From assembly GCF_021021555.1 (NCBI RefSeq), contig NZ_JAINWA010000003.1, positions 992,001 through 1,056,000 on the forward strand: 64,000 nucleotides of DNA. The letters run 5' to 3'. This DNA is from Teretinema zuelzerae (GTDB taxonomy: Bacteria > Spirochaetota > Spirochaetia > Treponematales > Treponemataceae). Below the pieces are notes generated by a model. The model worked only from the letters and a program-made list of their open reading frames with translations, did no database searches and was not told the DNA's origin. Shown here one piece after another: positions 33,582-43,320 of this stretch (its first letter is position 1; every line of letters begins with the position of its first letter). The position numbers and the translations under genes were made by a program.

Positions 33582-35630
33582 TCAAATCTCTTTCCGTTTA
33601 AGGAAGGCTTCGGCTCCGCCTTCGGGGCGGGGTCCTCGGCTATAGGTCCGGGCTTGTCTGCGTCCGGCATCGGGTCTATCCCCGCCGCCGAAACGTCCGG
33701 GACCGCTGCCTTCGCTTCTTCCAAATCCGCCGGGATGGCCGCTTCTTGGGCGATCATTGCGGGGTCGGTCGTCGCGAGGGCGGTCATCGGCAGAGCGCGC
33801 TCCGCGATAACCGGGTCCGCGGGGTCGGGCATTGCCGTCTCCGGCAAAACCGCCGCCCGGGTATCCTTCACCGAAGCCCCTGGCAGGACCGCGACGGTTC
33901 CCGCCGCGGGGTCCTGAGTGGAAATCTCCGCCTGAATCCTTCACATCGACGTGCATATGAGGCACGTTTCTGCGCTGCTTGGACAGGTCCAGAGCAGCCG
34001 CGGCAGCGTCGGCCGGAAGAGTCGCGAGGGAGAACGCATCCATTACTTCGATGCGGTCGACCAGGCGCTCGGGCACTCCGATCAAATCGCGGAAGAACTG
34101 GGCGACTCCGCGGCGGTTCATGCCGTCGCGGCGTCCGAGACCGAGATATAAGCGCACATGCGACCGGTCGTTGCCGGGATTCCGCATGGTCTTGATTTCA
34201 GTATAGTGGTCGGGGGAGAGGGCATCCCCGTACTGCAGCGAGAGTACCGCGGCAAGAACCTCTTTCGGATCCCGCCCCTCGCTGAGGGATTCGGCGAACT
34301 CCAGAAATTCCGGAGCTACCGAGACAGACGCTGCTTCCGCCGACGGAGAAGCGCCATCGGCGCCTTCCGCATCCGCGGCTGCTGAAGTCTGGTCGAAGAA
34401 ACGGGCAATGTCTCCGGTTGTCGCGCTCATCAAGCGATTGCGCTTGATATCGAGCACTTCCCGGACGGTCGGAACCTGTCCTTCTTTTAATTCGCCGCGC
34501 GCATGGTTTCGAAGATATCCAAGGCGGCGGCGTTCTTCCGGTCGAACGAAGGTGATAGCCATTCCCTTTGCTCCTGCGCGGCCGGTCCGTCCCACCCGGT
34601 GGGTGTAAGTCGGTCCGTCGTACGGAAGCGCATAGTTGACTACGTGGGTCAAACCTTCTATATCGATGCCCCGAGCCGCCACGTCGGTGGCGACCAGGAT
34701 ACGGGTTTTCTTTACTCTGAATCGGCCGAGAATCTTTTCGCGCTGACTCTGCGCGATATCTCCGTGCAACGCCGCGGCCTGATAATGGCGCTCATCGAGC
34801 TCCTTGGCAACGGCATCCGCATCGGCCTTCGTCTGGCAAAAGACAAGTCCGTAAAAATCGGGAGAGGAGTCGATAAGGCGGACCAGTGCTTCCGTCTTGT
34901 CGTCTTCCCGCACGAACCAGCAGAACTGTTCGGTTAGTATCGGCTCTTCGGGCCTGTTCTCTTCCTCTACGATTTCGTAATCGCCCATGAAGTTCGAAGC
35001 GATAGAAAGAATCGCCTGGGGCATGGTGGCAGAGAACATGAGGACGCGGGCTTCGGGATTGGCCCGGCCGAAGATGGCCTCTATGTCTTCGATGAATCCC
35101 ATGTTAAGCATTTCGTCGGCCTCGTCGAGGATGAAATACTCTATCTTTGAAAGATCCAGCGAACGGCGTTCAAGATGATCGATCACGCGGCCGGGTGTTC
35201 CGACTACGATTTCAACTCCGTTTCTCAGCGTGCGCAGCTGGTCTACTATCGAGGCGCCGCCGTATACGGTCGCGGTTCTCGGATAGGTCTCGGAGCGCAG
35301 AGAGTCGATTTCGCCTGCGACCTGCACGGCGAGCTCGCGGGTAGGAACGAGGACAAGGGCGCGGGGACAATGCTTGTCGGCGCGGAGTTCCTGTACAAGG
35401 GGGATGCCGAAAGCGGCCGTTTTTCCGGTTCCGGTGCGGGCCTTCGCGATTACGTTCGCGTCTCCGTTCAATAAACGGGGAATCGCGAGAACCTGAATCG
35501 GCGTGGGCTCGGTAAAGCCTTTATCCTGGACGGCTTTCAGAGCGACGTCGTCGAGTCCGAGATCTGCGAAGGAGATAGTATCCTTCCCGTCGAAAGATTC
35601 TTCTTTCGTTTCCAATGAGGTGGTATCCAT
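33582..35630 (-). CDS. deaD: DEAD-box RNA helicase with DbpA-like domain and RGG tail
   Basis: 682 residues from MDTTSLE at 35630, which has AAGGA six bases upstream; the frame is open 34 codons further. Helicase motifs in order: Q motif FTEPTPIQVLAIP (~38-50), ARTGTGKTAAF, PTRELA, DEADEML, SAT, the C-terminal RecA domain with ATDVAARGIDIEGL and HRVGRTGRAG. A DbpA-type RNA-binding fold follows (~465-545, RLYLGLGRRDG), then a Gly/Arg/Asp-rich disordered tail (~570-682). This is the CsdA/DeaD layout used in ribosome assembly and cold adaptation. A long upstream region suggests leader control. Confidence 0.93.
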   Translation of the reverse strand: MDTTSLETKEESFDGKDTISFADLGLDDVALKAVQDKGFTEPTPIQVLAIPRLLNGDANVIAKARTGTGKTAAFGIPLVQELRADKHCPRALVLVPTRELAVQVAGEIDSLRSETYPRTATVYGGASIVDQLRTLRNGVEIVVGTPGRVIDHLERRSLDLSKIEYFILDEADEMLNMGFIEDIEAIFGRANPEARVLMFSATMPQAILSIASNFMGDYEIVEEENRPEEPILTEQFCWFVREDDKTEALVRLIDSSPDFYGLVFCQTKADADAVAKELDERHYQAAALHGDIAQSQREKILGRFRVKKTRILVATDVAARGIDIEGLTHVVNYALPYDGPTYTHRVGRTGRAGAKGMAITFVRPEERRRLGYLRNHARGELKEGQVPTVREVLDIKRNRLMSATTGDIARFFDQTSAAADAEGADGASPSAEAASVSVAPEFLEFAESLSEGRDPKEVLAAVLSLQYGDALSPDHYTEIKTMRNPGNDRSHVRLYLGLGRRDGMNRRGVAQFFRDLIGVPERLVDRIEVMDAFSLATLPADAAAAALDLSKQRRNVPHMHVDVKDSGGDFHSGPRGGNRRGPARGFGEGYPGGGFAGDGNARPRGPGYRGARSADDRPRDDRPRNDRPRSGHPGGFGRSEGSGPGRFGGGDRPDAGRRQARTYSRGPRPEGGAEAFLKRKEI

Positions 35631-36047
35631 ACATGGTCCTTGGGCGGCACTTATGCGTCCGCACGATGGTTGATCGGCATATCCGTTCGGGAATTCCGTC
35701 GCGAAAAGAGACAACGGAGGGACCCTCAGCAAGCCTCGATCAGGCCGTTCACATAAGTCCCCTGGGTATCATGTATCGCGCGATGTACTCGTTCGTATCT
35801 GTTATGCCGGTTGATAAACGCGGGAAGTTTTCTCCCGCTCCTCGGGACGAACAGGACCCATTGGGTTGTCCGCCACAACTCTCTATCTGACGAGGGTACA
35901 ATAGCACACTACAATATTCGTGTATAGCGCATTTAATGTAAAACAGTGCGTTTTATCGCAAATTCGCTCTTTTTTACTATAATAACGCATAAAAAACAAT
36001 CTTTTCGCCCACTTGAAAAAAATTACGACAGCCCGCTATTATACGAC
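35631..36047. other. 417-base divergent intergenic region, deaD and glnA leaders
   Basis: No credible gene. Near 35820-35840 GCGGGA..TCCCGC and near 35864-35878 GTTGT..ACAAC form small hairpins that would lie in a deaD leader. The stretch 35885-36040 is AT-rich and should hold both promoters. A TATAAT at 35978-35983 is the best glnA -10, but its -35 is poor. A deaD promoter in the AT-rich part would give a leader of about 250 nt, like cold-shock helicase genes; that is inference. Confidence 0.5.
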
Positions 36048-37379
36048 ATGTACAGTTACACAAAAGAAGACATCATGAAGATGGTGGCAGACAACGACGT
36101 CCGCTTCATCCGGCTTCAGTTTACCGATATTTTCGGAACACTGAAAAACGTGGCGATCACGATCAGCCAGCTCGAGAAAGCGCTGGATGGGAAGTGTATG
36201 TTCGACGGCTCCTCTGTAGAGGGCTTTGTCCGCATCGAAGAATCAGACATGATTCTCAAGCCGGATCTGAACTCGTTCTGCCTCTTCCCCTGGCGGCCCT
36301 CCCCCAACCGGGTCGCGCGTCTTATCTGCGATGTGTACACCCCTGACAGAAAGCCCTTCCAGGGATCGCCGCGCCAGATTCTGAAAAACGTTCTGCAAGA
36401 ATGCGCCGACATGGGATACAGTTTAAACGTCGGCCCTGAACTCGAGTTTTTCCTTTTCCACACGGATTCTGAAGGCGCGCCCACCCTTAAAACCCTCGAC
36501 AAGGGCGGATACTTCGAAATGGGCCCAATCGATCTCGGAGAAAACGCCCGGCGCGACATGGTTCTTACCCTCGAGGAAATGGGATACGAAATCGAAGCGT
36601 CGCACCACGAATGCGCCCCCGGACAGCATGAAATCGACTTTAAATACGGCGATGCCCTTGAAACCGCCGACAAGATGGTCACCTTCAAGCTTGCGGTAAA
36701 AACCATCGCCCAGCGGCACGGACTCCATGCGACCTTCATGCCCAAGCCCATCCACGGAATCGCGGGCAGCGGGATGCACCTGAACCTTTCCCTTTCCAGC
36801 AACAAAGCCAACGCGTTCCCGAGCGAAACCGACCAATACGGCCTCGCCCCGATCGCCTATCACTTCATCGCCGGAGTCATGAAGCACATCAAGGGAATCA
36901 CCGCGGTCACAAACCCCCTGGTCAATTCCTACAAGCGTCTGGTTCCCGAATACGAAGCGCCGGTATACATTGCCTGGTCGGCCAGAAACAGAAGCCCCCT
37001 CATCAGGGTTCCCTTCGCTGGAGGCCACTCAACCCGCGTCGAAATCAGAAGCCCCGATCCAGCGGCGAATCCCTACCTCTCGCTCGCCCTCGTTCTTGCA
37101 GCCGGTCTTGAAGGAATCCGGGAAAAGCTTGTTCCGCCCGCTCCGGTAGACGGAAACATCTACGAACTGAACCCTGCCCAACGGAAAAAGCTCAAGATCG
37201 AGAACCTCCCGGGAGATCTCAACGAAGCCGTTCAGGAAATGAAGAAAGATCCGCTTATCAAGCAAGTGCTCGGAAATCACATGTTCGAGAAATACATCGA
37301 AGCCAAGGAAAAAGAATGGCTCGATTACAAGGTGCGCATTTCCCAATGGGAAATCGACCAGTATTTGACGACATACTGA
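36048..37379 (+). CDS. glnA: Glutamine synthetase, type I
   Basis: 443 residues from [13 protein letters not shown] at 36048, the normal GSI-alpha start; the extra open frame upstream is not supported. Signatures: [42 protein letters not shown] and [24 protein letters not shown], which carry the metal and glutamate ligands. The length and the lack of the adenylylated-Tyr region fit the alpha type, controlled by feedback rather than adenylylation. Monocistronic, with its own terminator. Assimilates ammonia; carAB and asnB nearby consume the glutamine. Confidence 0.97.
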   Translation: MYSYTKEDIMKMVADNDVRFIRLQFTDIFGTLKNVAITISQLEKALDGKCMFDGSSVEGFVRIEESDMILKPDLNSFCLFPWRPSPNRVARLICDVYTPDRKPFQGSPRQILKNVLQECADMGYSLNVGPELEFFLFHTDSEGAPTLKTLDKGGYFEMGPIDLGENARRDMVLTLEEMGYEIEASHHECAPGQHEIDFKYGDALETADKMVTFKLAVKTIAQRHGLHATFMPKPIHGIAGSGMHLNLSLSSNKANAFPSETDQYGLAPIAYHFIAGVMKHIKGITAVTNPLVNSYKRLVPEYEAPVYIAWSARNRSPLIRVPFAGGHSTRVEIRSPDPAANPYLSLALVLAAGLEGIREKLVPPAPVDGNIYELNPAQRKKLKIENLPGDLNEAVQEMKKDPLIKQVLGNHMFEKYIEAKEKEWLDYKVRISQWEIDQYLTTY

Positions 37380-37391
37380 TTCGCGTATAAG

Positions 37392-37421
37392 GAGGCTGCC
37401 GAAGGGCGGCCTCTTTTTTTT
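37392..37421 (+). terminator. glnA terminator
   Basis: GAGGCTGCC (37392-37400), loop GAAG, GGCGGCCTC (37405-37413) with one T-G pair, then an eight-base T-run. Confidence 0.9.
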
Positions 37422-37753
37422 GCTCTTTCGTTTCCACCCCAAAAAAAAAGAAAAAAAAGCGTATTCGCCGCCGCTCGGGGATTCGCTTAAAAAAACGAGA
37501 AACCCGAAATCTTGCGGCTAAAATTATTAAAAACGCCTTATTAAAACACGATAATAAATCAAAACATGTTTACAGCGCTCATTATTTCGCTAAATACCGC
37601 AAGAAATACATCAATAAACAGAAAAAAATGCACTCAAAAAGCGTTTTTAAAGAATACAGCTTTTATCAAAGCGTTTTTTAGAAAAATATTGCATAAAGAC
37701 AGAAAGAATGATACGGTTCTGAGCGGGAAAGCTGTAAACCGGGGGAAACGATC
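37422..37753. other. AT-rich carA upstream region with repeated GCGTTTTT
   Basis: About 330 bases of A/T-rich DNA in a GC-rich genome, no gene. GCGTTTTT occurs at 37641-37648 and 37671-37678, exactly 30 bp apart, each preceded by an A-run, so that each is an AAA-GCG-TTT near-palindrome. An inverted copy (AAAAACGC) lies near 37529. The A-tracts suggest UP-elements or an operator for carAB. No clear -35/-10 pair can be chosen. Confidence 0.45.
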
Positions 37754-38836
37754 ATGAAAGGTTATCTGATACTGGAAGACGGTACGGTCTTTGAAGGGAC
37801 GCTCCAGGGCGATGAAAAAGAAACGCTCTGCGAAGTCGTATTCACCACGGGAATGACCGGATACGGAGAAACCGTAACCGATCCTTCGTTCGAGGGACAG
37901 GCGGTCGTTATGACCTACCCGATGATCGGGAATTACGGTTCGAACCGCGAAGACCGCGAATCTCTGCGTCCCTGGATATCGGCGCTCATTGTGCGCGAAC
38001 TCGCCTCCTTTCCCAGCAATTTCCGCAACGAACAGCCCTTTGCCGACTATCTCGGGGAGAACGGGATTCCGGTTCTTTCTGGAGTCGACACCCGCTCGCT
38101 CACCCGGCGGCTGCGCGACAAGGGAACGATGAACGGGCTGATCACCTATAAAAAACCGGGAGACATCTCCAGCCGCCTCGAAGAAATCCGCAAGCATACG
38201 GTCAGGCACAGCGTCATCCGCGTGAGCAGGAGACACCCTGAAACCTTCGGAACAGGGGCGAGGAAGATCAGTCTTCTGGATTTCGGCGCGAAGGAAAACA
38301 TCATCCGATCCCTCGTTTCCCGGAATTGCACGGTTACCGTATGGCCCTGGGATACGCCGGCCTATGTGATACTCGACTCCGAGCCTGACGGCATTATGCT
38401 CTCCAACGGACCGGGAGACCCGAAGGAATGTTCGGGCATCCTCCGGCACATCCGGGAGCTCATGGATTCGGGAATTCCCCTCTTTGCGATCTGCCTCGGC
38501 CACCAGCTCCTCGCCCTTGCCTCGGGATTCGACACGGGCAGGCTGAAGTTCGGCCACCGCGGATGCAACCACCCGGTGAAGGACCTTGAAACCGGCCGCG
38601 TCTACATGTCCAGCCAGAACCACGGCTACTGCGTGCTTCCGGACACGGTCGACGCGAAGCAGGCGAAGATCAGCCATGTAAACGTCAACGACGGCTCGGT
38701 CGAAGGGCTCAGATTCCTCGATAAGCCCGTATCTTCCGTACAGTTCCATCCCGAAGCGAGCCCCGGACCCCGGGAAACCGCATATCTCTTCGATCAGTTC
38801 ATCGCGCAGGCGGATTCCTGCAGGGAGACGAAATAA
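37754..38836 (+). CDS. carA: Carbamoyl-phosphate synthase small subunit
   Basis: 360 residues. The N-terminal CarA domain (LILEDGTVFEGTL, FTTGMTGYGETVTDPSF) is followed by a class I glutamine amidotransferase with the nucleophile Cys in FAICLGHQLLAL (~246) and the His/Glu pair in VQFHPEASPGP. It feeds ammonia to CarB. The stop and the carB start overlap as TAATG. A Gly-rich GGGGG site lies 8 bases before the ATG. No arg or pyr genes are adjacent. Confidence 0.97.
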   Translation: MKGYLILEDGTVFEGTLQGDEKETLCEVVFTTGMTGYGETVTDPSFEGQAVVMTYPMIGNYGSNREDRESLRPWISALIVRELASFPSNFRNEQPFADYLGENGIPVLSGVDTRSLTRRLRDKGTMNGLITYKKPGDISSRLEEIRKHTVRHSVIRVSRRHPETFGTGARKISLLDFGAKENIIRSLVSRNCTVTVWPWDTPAYVILDSEPDGIMLSNGPGDPKECSGILRHIRELMDSGIPLFAICLGHQLLALASGFDTGRLKFGHRGCNHPVKDLETGRVYMSSQNHGYCVLPDTVDAKQAKISHVNVNDGSVEGLRFLDKPVSSVQFHPEASPGPRETAYLFDQFIAQADSCRETK

Positions 38837-41800
38837 TGCCTCTGAATACCAATATAAAGAAGGTTCTGGTCATCGGCTCGGGACCCATCATCATCGGACA
38901 GGCCGCGGAATTCGACTACGCGGGAACCCAGGCATGCCGGACGCTCCGGGAGGAAGGCCTCGAGGTCGTGCTCGTCAATTCTAATCCGGCGACCATCATG
39001 ACCGACCGGGAGATGGCGCATAAGGTATACATCGAGCCGCTCACCGTCGACACCGTCAAGCGGATCATCGAAATAGAGAAGCCCGACTCCATCCTCCCGA
39101 CGCTCGGCGGACAGACCGGACTCAATCTTGCGATGGAACTCGCTGATTCGCGCTGGCTCGAAGAACACGGCGTCACCCTGCTGGGAACGAAGAGCGAAAC
39201 CATCAAGAAGGCCGAAGACCGCCAGGAGTTCAAGGACACCATGGAGTCCATCGGCGAGCCGTGCATACTTTCGAAAGTCGTCACCACCTGGGAAGACGCA
39301 CGGGATTTCGCGCGCGAAATCGGATACCCGGTAATCGTGCGGCCCGCATACACCCTCGGAGGCTCGGGCGGCGGAATAGCGAACGACGAAGGCGAGCTTG
39401 AAGAGATCGCGCCGAACGGACTCGCTCTTTCCCGGGTCGGTCAGGTTTTGATCGAAAAATGCATTTCAGGCTGGAAGGAAATCGAATACGAAGTAATCAG
39501 GGACGGCGCGGGAAACTGCATCATCGTATGCAACATGGAAAACTTCGACCCGGTCGGCGTGCACACCGGAGACTCGATCGTCGTAGCTCCCAGCCAGACG
39601 CTTTCAGATAAAGACCACCAGATGCTCCGCTCGAGCGCCATCAACATCATCAACGCCCTCGGCGTGGAAGGCGGCTGCAACGTCCAGTACGCCCTGCATC
39701 CCGATTCGAGCGACTACGCCGTCATTGAAGTCAATCCGCGCGTCAGCCGATCCTCTGCCCTCGCGTCGAAGGCGACCGGCTACCCGATCGCGAAGGTCGC
39801 CGCGAAAATCGCGCTCGGCTACCGGCTGGACGAAATCCAGAACACGGTCACCGGAAAAACCTTCGCCGCCTTCGAGCCCGCCCTCGACTACTGCGTCGTG
39901 AAAATTCCCCGCTGGCCCTTCGACAAGTTCGTGAACGCGAAGCGGAAGCTCGGCACCCAGATGCAGGCCACCGGCGAGGTCATGGCCATCAGCTGGTCCT
40001 TCGAAGGCGCCCTGATGAAGGCGGTGCGATCCCTCGAACAGAACGTGTGGTCGCTGTGGCACCGAAAGTTCGAAAAACTTTCCACCGAAGAACTGATGAA
40101 GAAAATCACCGAAAAGGTGTCGGACGAGCGGCTATGGGAAATCTCCGAGCTCATGCGGCGCGGAACTCCGGCGAAGACCATCCACGACATCACCATGATC
40201 GACTACTGGTTCCTCGACCGCATCTCCCACATTCTCGACATCGAAAAGCGCATCTCCTTCGGCGCGAAGGATCGGGACACCATTCTCGAAGCAAAGATCT
40301 GCGGCTTCCCCGATCGGGAAATCGCGCGGCTTTTGAACGTCGACGAAAAGGAAATCCGCTATCTGAGAAAACGGCTCCGCATACAGCCGGGCTACAACAT
40401 GGTCGACACCTGCGCCGGAGAATTCGAAGCGGTCACTCCCTACTTCTACTCAGCCTACAACACCGCCAACGAGGCGCTCGACGAGGAGTTCGAAAGCCAC
40501 GTCGCCGCGGACACGCATACGCCCTCGGGCCCCGGCGCGCCGGAAAGCAAGGGAAAGGTGCTCGTGCTCGGCTCAGGCCCCATCAGAATCGGACAGGGAA
40601 TCGAGTTCGACTACTGTTCGGTGCATTCGGTATGGGCGCTGCAGGAACTCGGCTATCAAACAATCATCGTGAACAACAACCCTGAAACGGTTTCCACCGA
40701 CTTCGACATCGCCGACAGGCTTTACTTCGAGCCGCTCACCCCGGAAGACGTCGAGCACATCGTGGAGAACGAGCGGCCGGTCGGCGCCGTCGTGCAGTTC
40801 GGCGGGCAGACGGCCATCAAGCTCGCGGCTACCATCGCGTCGCTCGGCGTGCCTATTCTGGGAACATCCGCGAAAAACGTGGACCGGGCGGAAGACCGCG
40901 AGCTCTTCGACCGGGTGCTCCACAAAACCAAGGTGCCCCGCGCCGCCGGAAAAACGGTGTTCACAACGGAAGAAGCGATCGAAGCCGCGCATGAACTCGG
41001 ATATCCGGTGCTTGTCCGCCCCTCCTACGTGCTCGGCGGCCAGGGAATGGAAATCGCCTGGTCGGACTCGGACATCGTCGAGTTCATGGACATTATCAAC
41101 CAGATACAGCAGGACAATCCCATCCTCGTAGACAAGTATATAGAAGGAACTGAAGCCGAGGTGGACGCTATCTGCGACGGTACGGAAATCCTTCTTCCCG
41201 GAATCATGGAACATATTGAACGGACGGGCATCCACTCGGGCGACAGCATATCCGTCTATCCTGCGCCCAGCCTCACCGCGGCTCAGAAGGCCAAGATGGC
41301 CGAATACTCGGCGAGCCTGGCCAAAGAGCTCGGCGTAGTCGGCTTGATCAACATTCAGTTCATCGCCAAGGGCGACGACATCTGGGTCATCGAGGTCAAT
41401 CCGCGCTCGAGCCGCACGGTTCCCTACTTAAGCAAGGTCACCGGCGTTCCGATCGTACAGCTGGCGACCAGATGCATGCTGGGCGAAAAGCTTGCCGACA
41501 TGGGCTGGGGAACCGGCCTCGTCAAGGAATCCCCCTGGTACGCGGTGAAAATGCCGGTGTTCAGCTTCGAAAAACTGTACGGCGTTGAAACCGCCCTCGG
41601 GCCTGAAATGAAGTCCACCGGAGAGGCGCTCGGCATCGCGAAGCGCTGGGAAGACGCCCTTTACAAGGGATTCCGCGCTTCCGGCATCAAGCTTCGCCCC
41701 GGAAAAGACGGAAAGGGTACCGTCGCAGTATCGCTGCGCGAGCGGGATTGGGAGGAAGGCCTGCCCATCGTGCAGAAATACGCAGGCGCCGGCTTCCAGA

Positions 41801-42111
41801 TCGTCGCGACGAAGGGAACTTGCGATTTCCTGAACTCTCGCGGCGTCCAGGCCGAGCTGATCAACCGGCCGGGAGAGGAAAGTCCGAACATCATCGAAGC
41901 CCTGCAGAAAGGAATGCTGACCCTCGTCATCAATACGCCCACGCGGGGACGGGACAAGTCGCGCAGCGGCTTCCGCATCAGGCGGGCGGCGGTCGAACAT
42001 AACTGCGCGTGCCTCACCTCCCTCGACACCGCGGCGGCCTTCGCCCGCTGCGTAGAGCGGGGCCTGGGACAGGTGCTCGAACCGGTAGACATCGCCCATA
42101 TATTCGAGTAA
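38836..42111 (+). CDS. carB: Carbamoyl-phosphate synthase large subunit
   Basis: 1091 residues, the full two-fold repeat. First half: VLVIGSGPIIIGQAAEFDYAG, GGQTGLNLAMEL and ATP-grasp text VRPAYTLGGSGGG. Second half: VLVLGSGPIRIGQGIEFDYCS and VRPSYVLGGQGMEIAW. The C-terminal ~140 residues are the MGS-like regulatory domain (ATKGTCDFLNSRGVQAELINRPGEE). The middle oligomerisation domain is present, with a short extra Pro/Gly stretch at ~560-570. It makes carbamoyl phosphate for arginine and pyrimidines. Confidence 0.98.
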   Translation: MPLNTNIKKVLVIGSGPIIIGQAAEFDYAGTQACRTLREEGLEVVLVNSNPATIMTDREMAHKVYIEPLTVDTVKRIIEIEKPDSILPTLGGQTGLNLAMELADSRWLEEHGVTLLGTKSETIKKAEDRQEFKDTMESIGEPCILSKVVTTWEDARDFAREIGYPVIVRPAYTLGGSGGGIANDEGELEEIAPNGLALSRVGQVLIEKCISGWKEIEYEVIRDGAGNCIIVCNMENFDPVGVHTGDSIVVAPSQTLSDKDHQMLRSSAINIINALGVEGGCNVQYALHPDSSDYAVIEVNPRVSRSSALASKATGYPIAKVAAKIALGYRLDEIQNTVTGKTFAAFEPALDYCVVKIPRWPFDKFVNAKRKLGTQMQATGEVMAISWSFEGALMKAVRSLEQNVWSLWHRKFEKLSTEELMKKITEKVSDERLWEISELMRRGTPAKTIHDITMIDYWFLDRISHILDIEKRISFGAKDRDTILEAKICGFPDREIARLLNVDEKEIRYLRKRLRIQPGYNMVDTCAGEFEAVTPYFYSAYNTANEALDEEFESHVAADTHTPSGPGAPESKGKVLVLGSGPIRIGQGIEFDYCSVHSVWALQELGYQTIIVNNNPETVSTDFDIADRLYFEPLTPEDVEHIVENERPVGAVVQFGGQTAIKLAATIASLGVPILGTSAKNVDRAEDRELFDRVLHKTKVPRAAGKTVFTTEEAIEAAHELGYPVLVRPSYVLGGQGMEIAWSDSDIVEFMDIINQIQQDNPILVDKYIEGTEAEVDAICDGTEILLPGIMEHIERTGIHSGDSISVYPAPSLTAAQKAKMAEYSASLAKELGVVGLINIQFIAKGDDIWVIEVNPRSSRTVPYLSKVTGVPIVQLATRCMLGEKLADMGWGTGLVKESPWYAVKMPVFSFEKLYGVETALGPEMKSTGEALGIAKRWEDALYKGFRASGIKLRPGKDGKGTVAVSLRERDWEEGLPIVQKYAGAGFQIVATKGTCDFLNSRGVQAELINRPGEESPNIIEALQKGMLTLVINTPTRGRDKSRSGFRIRRAAVEHNCACLTSLDTAAAFARCVERGLGQVLEPVDIAHIFE

Positions 42112-42158
42112 GCGGCTTTTTCAAGCAAAATCGCGCTTTATTCATATTCGCACAAGAG

Positions 42159-42197
42159 GAACTGTCCGGTATTAATTACCGGACAGTTCTTTTTTTT
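42159..42197 (+). terminator. carAB terminator
   Basis: A perfect 13 bp stem, GAACTGTCCGGTA (42159-42171), loop TTAAT, its complement at 42177-42189, then eight T. Confidence 0.95.
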
Positions 42198-42226
42198 ATG
42201 CGGATGAACAGAAATGTAAATAAAAC

Positions 42227-42256
42227 TTGACTGAAAAATCACCTCAATGTTATCCT
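42227..42256 (+). promoter_or_regulatory. Predicted promoter of the acyltransferase-receptor unit
   Basis: TTGACT at 42227-42232, an 18 bp spacer and TATCCT at 42251-42256, giving a leader of ~57 nt that carries AAAGGAA before the ATG at 42320. Confidence 0.5.
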
Positions 42257-42319
42257 TGAGACTATGCATTTTCCGATCGTAAAAAGTTAAAAATCCACCG
42301 ACCGTAAAAGGAATTTGCC

Positions 42320-43297
42320 ATGTGCGCACGCGATTTCATCAAACCGTGGTTCGACGCCTCCGAAGAGTTGGGCGATTTCATCGGCATCCGCTTCGGACGA
42401 ATCCCTCCTGAAAGCACAGAGCCTGAATGGATGTTCAAATCTCATGCAGAATACGACGGAATCGGCGGACTGGCCGACATTCTCCGCTCGAAGGGAGCGG
42501 GAATCGAAACGCTTCCTGAAAACACGCATCCTGCGATGCCCTCCTGGAAACCGTTTTTCGCTATGGCGCATGAATACCTTTTACCCAGACAGCGGGTGCG
42601 CATAGCAGAGTCGCGGCGGTCCGCGGGGAAGGCTCATCCGCAGAAGGCGCCTCAGGCGGCGGCATGGCATGTTTTTTCGCGAGAGGAGACGGCGCGCATC
42701 CAGAAAACAAGCAAGAAGCGAGACATAACCGTCAATTCGTTCCTGTTCGCCCACCTGAACGCCGCGGTCTTTCCGGATATCCCGGGAGAGCACGACAGCA
42801 TACCATGGATGATTCCCGTCAACCTGCGCGGGAAAACAGCCCGGCCGAAGGACACGGACAACCACGCAAGCTTCGTTCGGGCCGAAATCTCCCGCAGCGA
42901 CGATATGCAGGCCGTCCACCGAAAAATTTACGCGGAACTCGAAAAAGGCGCCCATTGGGGAAACTGGAAAGCGTATTCGGCGACAAGAATGCTTCCGCAG
43001 GCAGCTAGAAAAACGCTCATCCGAGGAGACCGCATAACCTCCAAATGGCTGTTCGGAGCTTTTTCCAATCTGGGCGAATGGAACAGCGGAGGAGAGCTTT
43101 CCGTTTCGGAAACCGACGGAGACTGGCTGTTCGCCCCTCCAGCGGTGAGTTTTTTCAAGGCGGCCGCCGGTTGCATCACCTGGAACGGAAAACTGTCCCT
43201 GTGCATGAATCTCCATCCGGAAATATCGACCGACCCCCTGTTCGCCCGAAGCTGGATAGACCGGTGGGTTGAAAGCATCGAAAAAAACTGGCACTAA
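42320..43297 (+). CDS. Condensation/CoA-acyltransferase-like protein
   Basis: 325 residues, cytoplasmic. The HxxxDG catalytic motif of the chloramphenicol-acetyltransferase/condensation superfamily is seen early, in SHAEYDGIGGLADIL (H42, D46, G47). The middle DITVNSFLFAHLNAAVF and IPWMIPVNLRG, followed by NHASFV, match the VTLNDVL... PVNLR...N pattern of wax-ester synthase-like and alcohol acetyltransferase-like enzymes. The usual ~130 residues before the motif are missing, so it is a short version. Substrate unknown. AAAGGAA precedes the ATG. The next gene, a chemotaxis receptor, follows by 23 bp in the same direction. Confidence 0.6.
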   Translation: MCARDFIKPWFDASEELGDFIGIRFGRIPPESTEPEWMFKSHAEYDGIGGLADILRSKGAGIETLPENTHPAMPSWKPFFAMAHEYLLPRQRVRIAESRRSAGKAHPQKAPQAAAWHVFSREETARIQKTSKKRDITVNSFLFAHLNAAVFPDIPGEHDSIPWMIPVNLRGKTARPKDTDNHASFVRAEISRSDDMQAVHRKIYAELEKGAHWGNWKAYSATRMLPQAARKTLIRGDRITSKWLFGAFSNLGEWNSGGELSVSETDGDWLFAPPAVSFFKAAAGCITWNGKLSLCMNLHPEISTDPLFARSWIDRWVESIEKNWH

Positions 43298-43320
43298 GCA
43301 TCGTCAAGGAGCATCGGACA

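Noticed and set aside
35941-36047. Sigma-54 promoter expected for a nitrogen gene (glnA)
   Set aside because: No GG-N10-GC element (TGGCAC..TTGC) is present; only a sigma-70-like -10 is seen.
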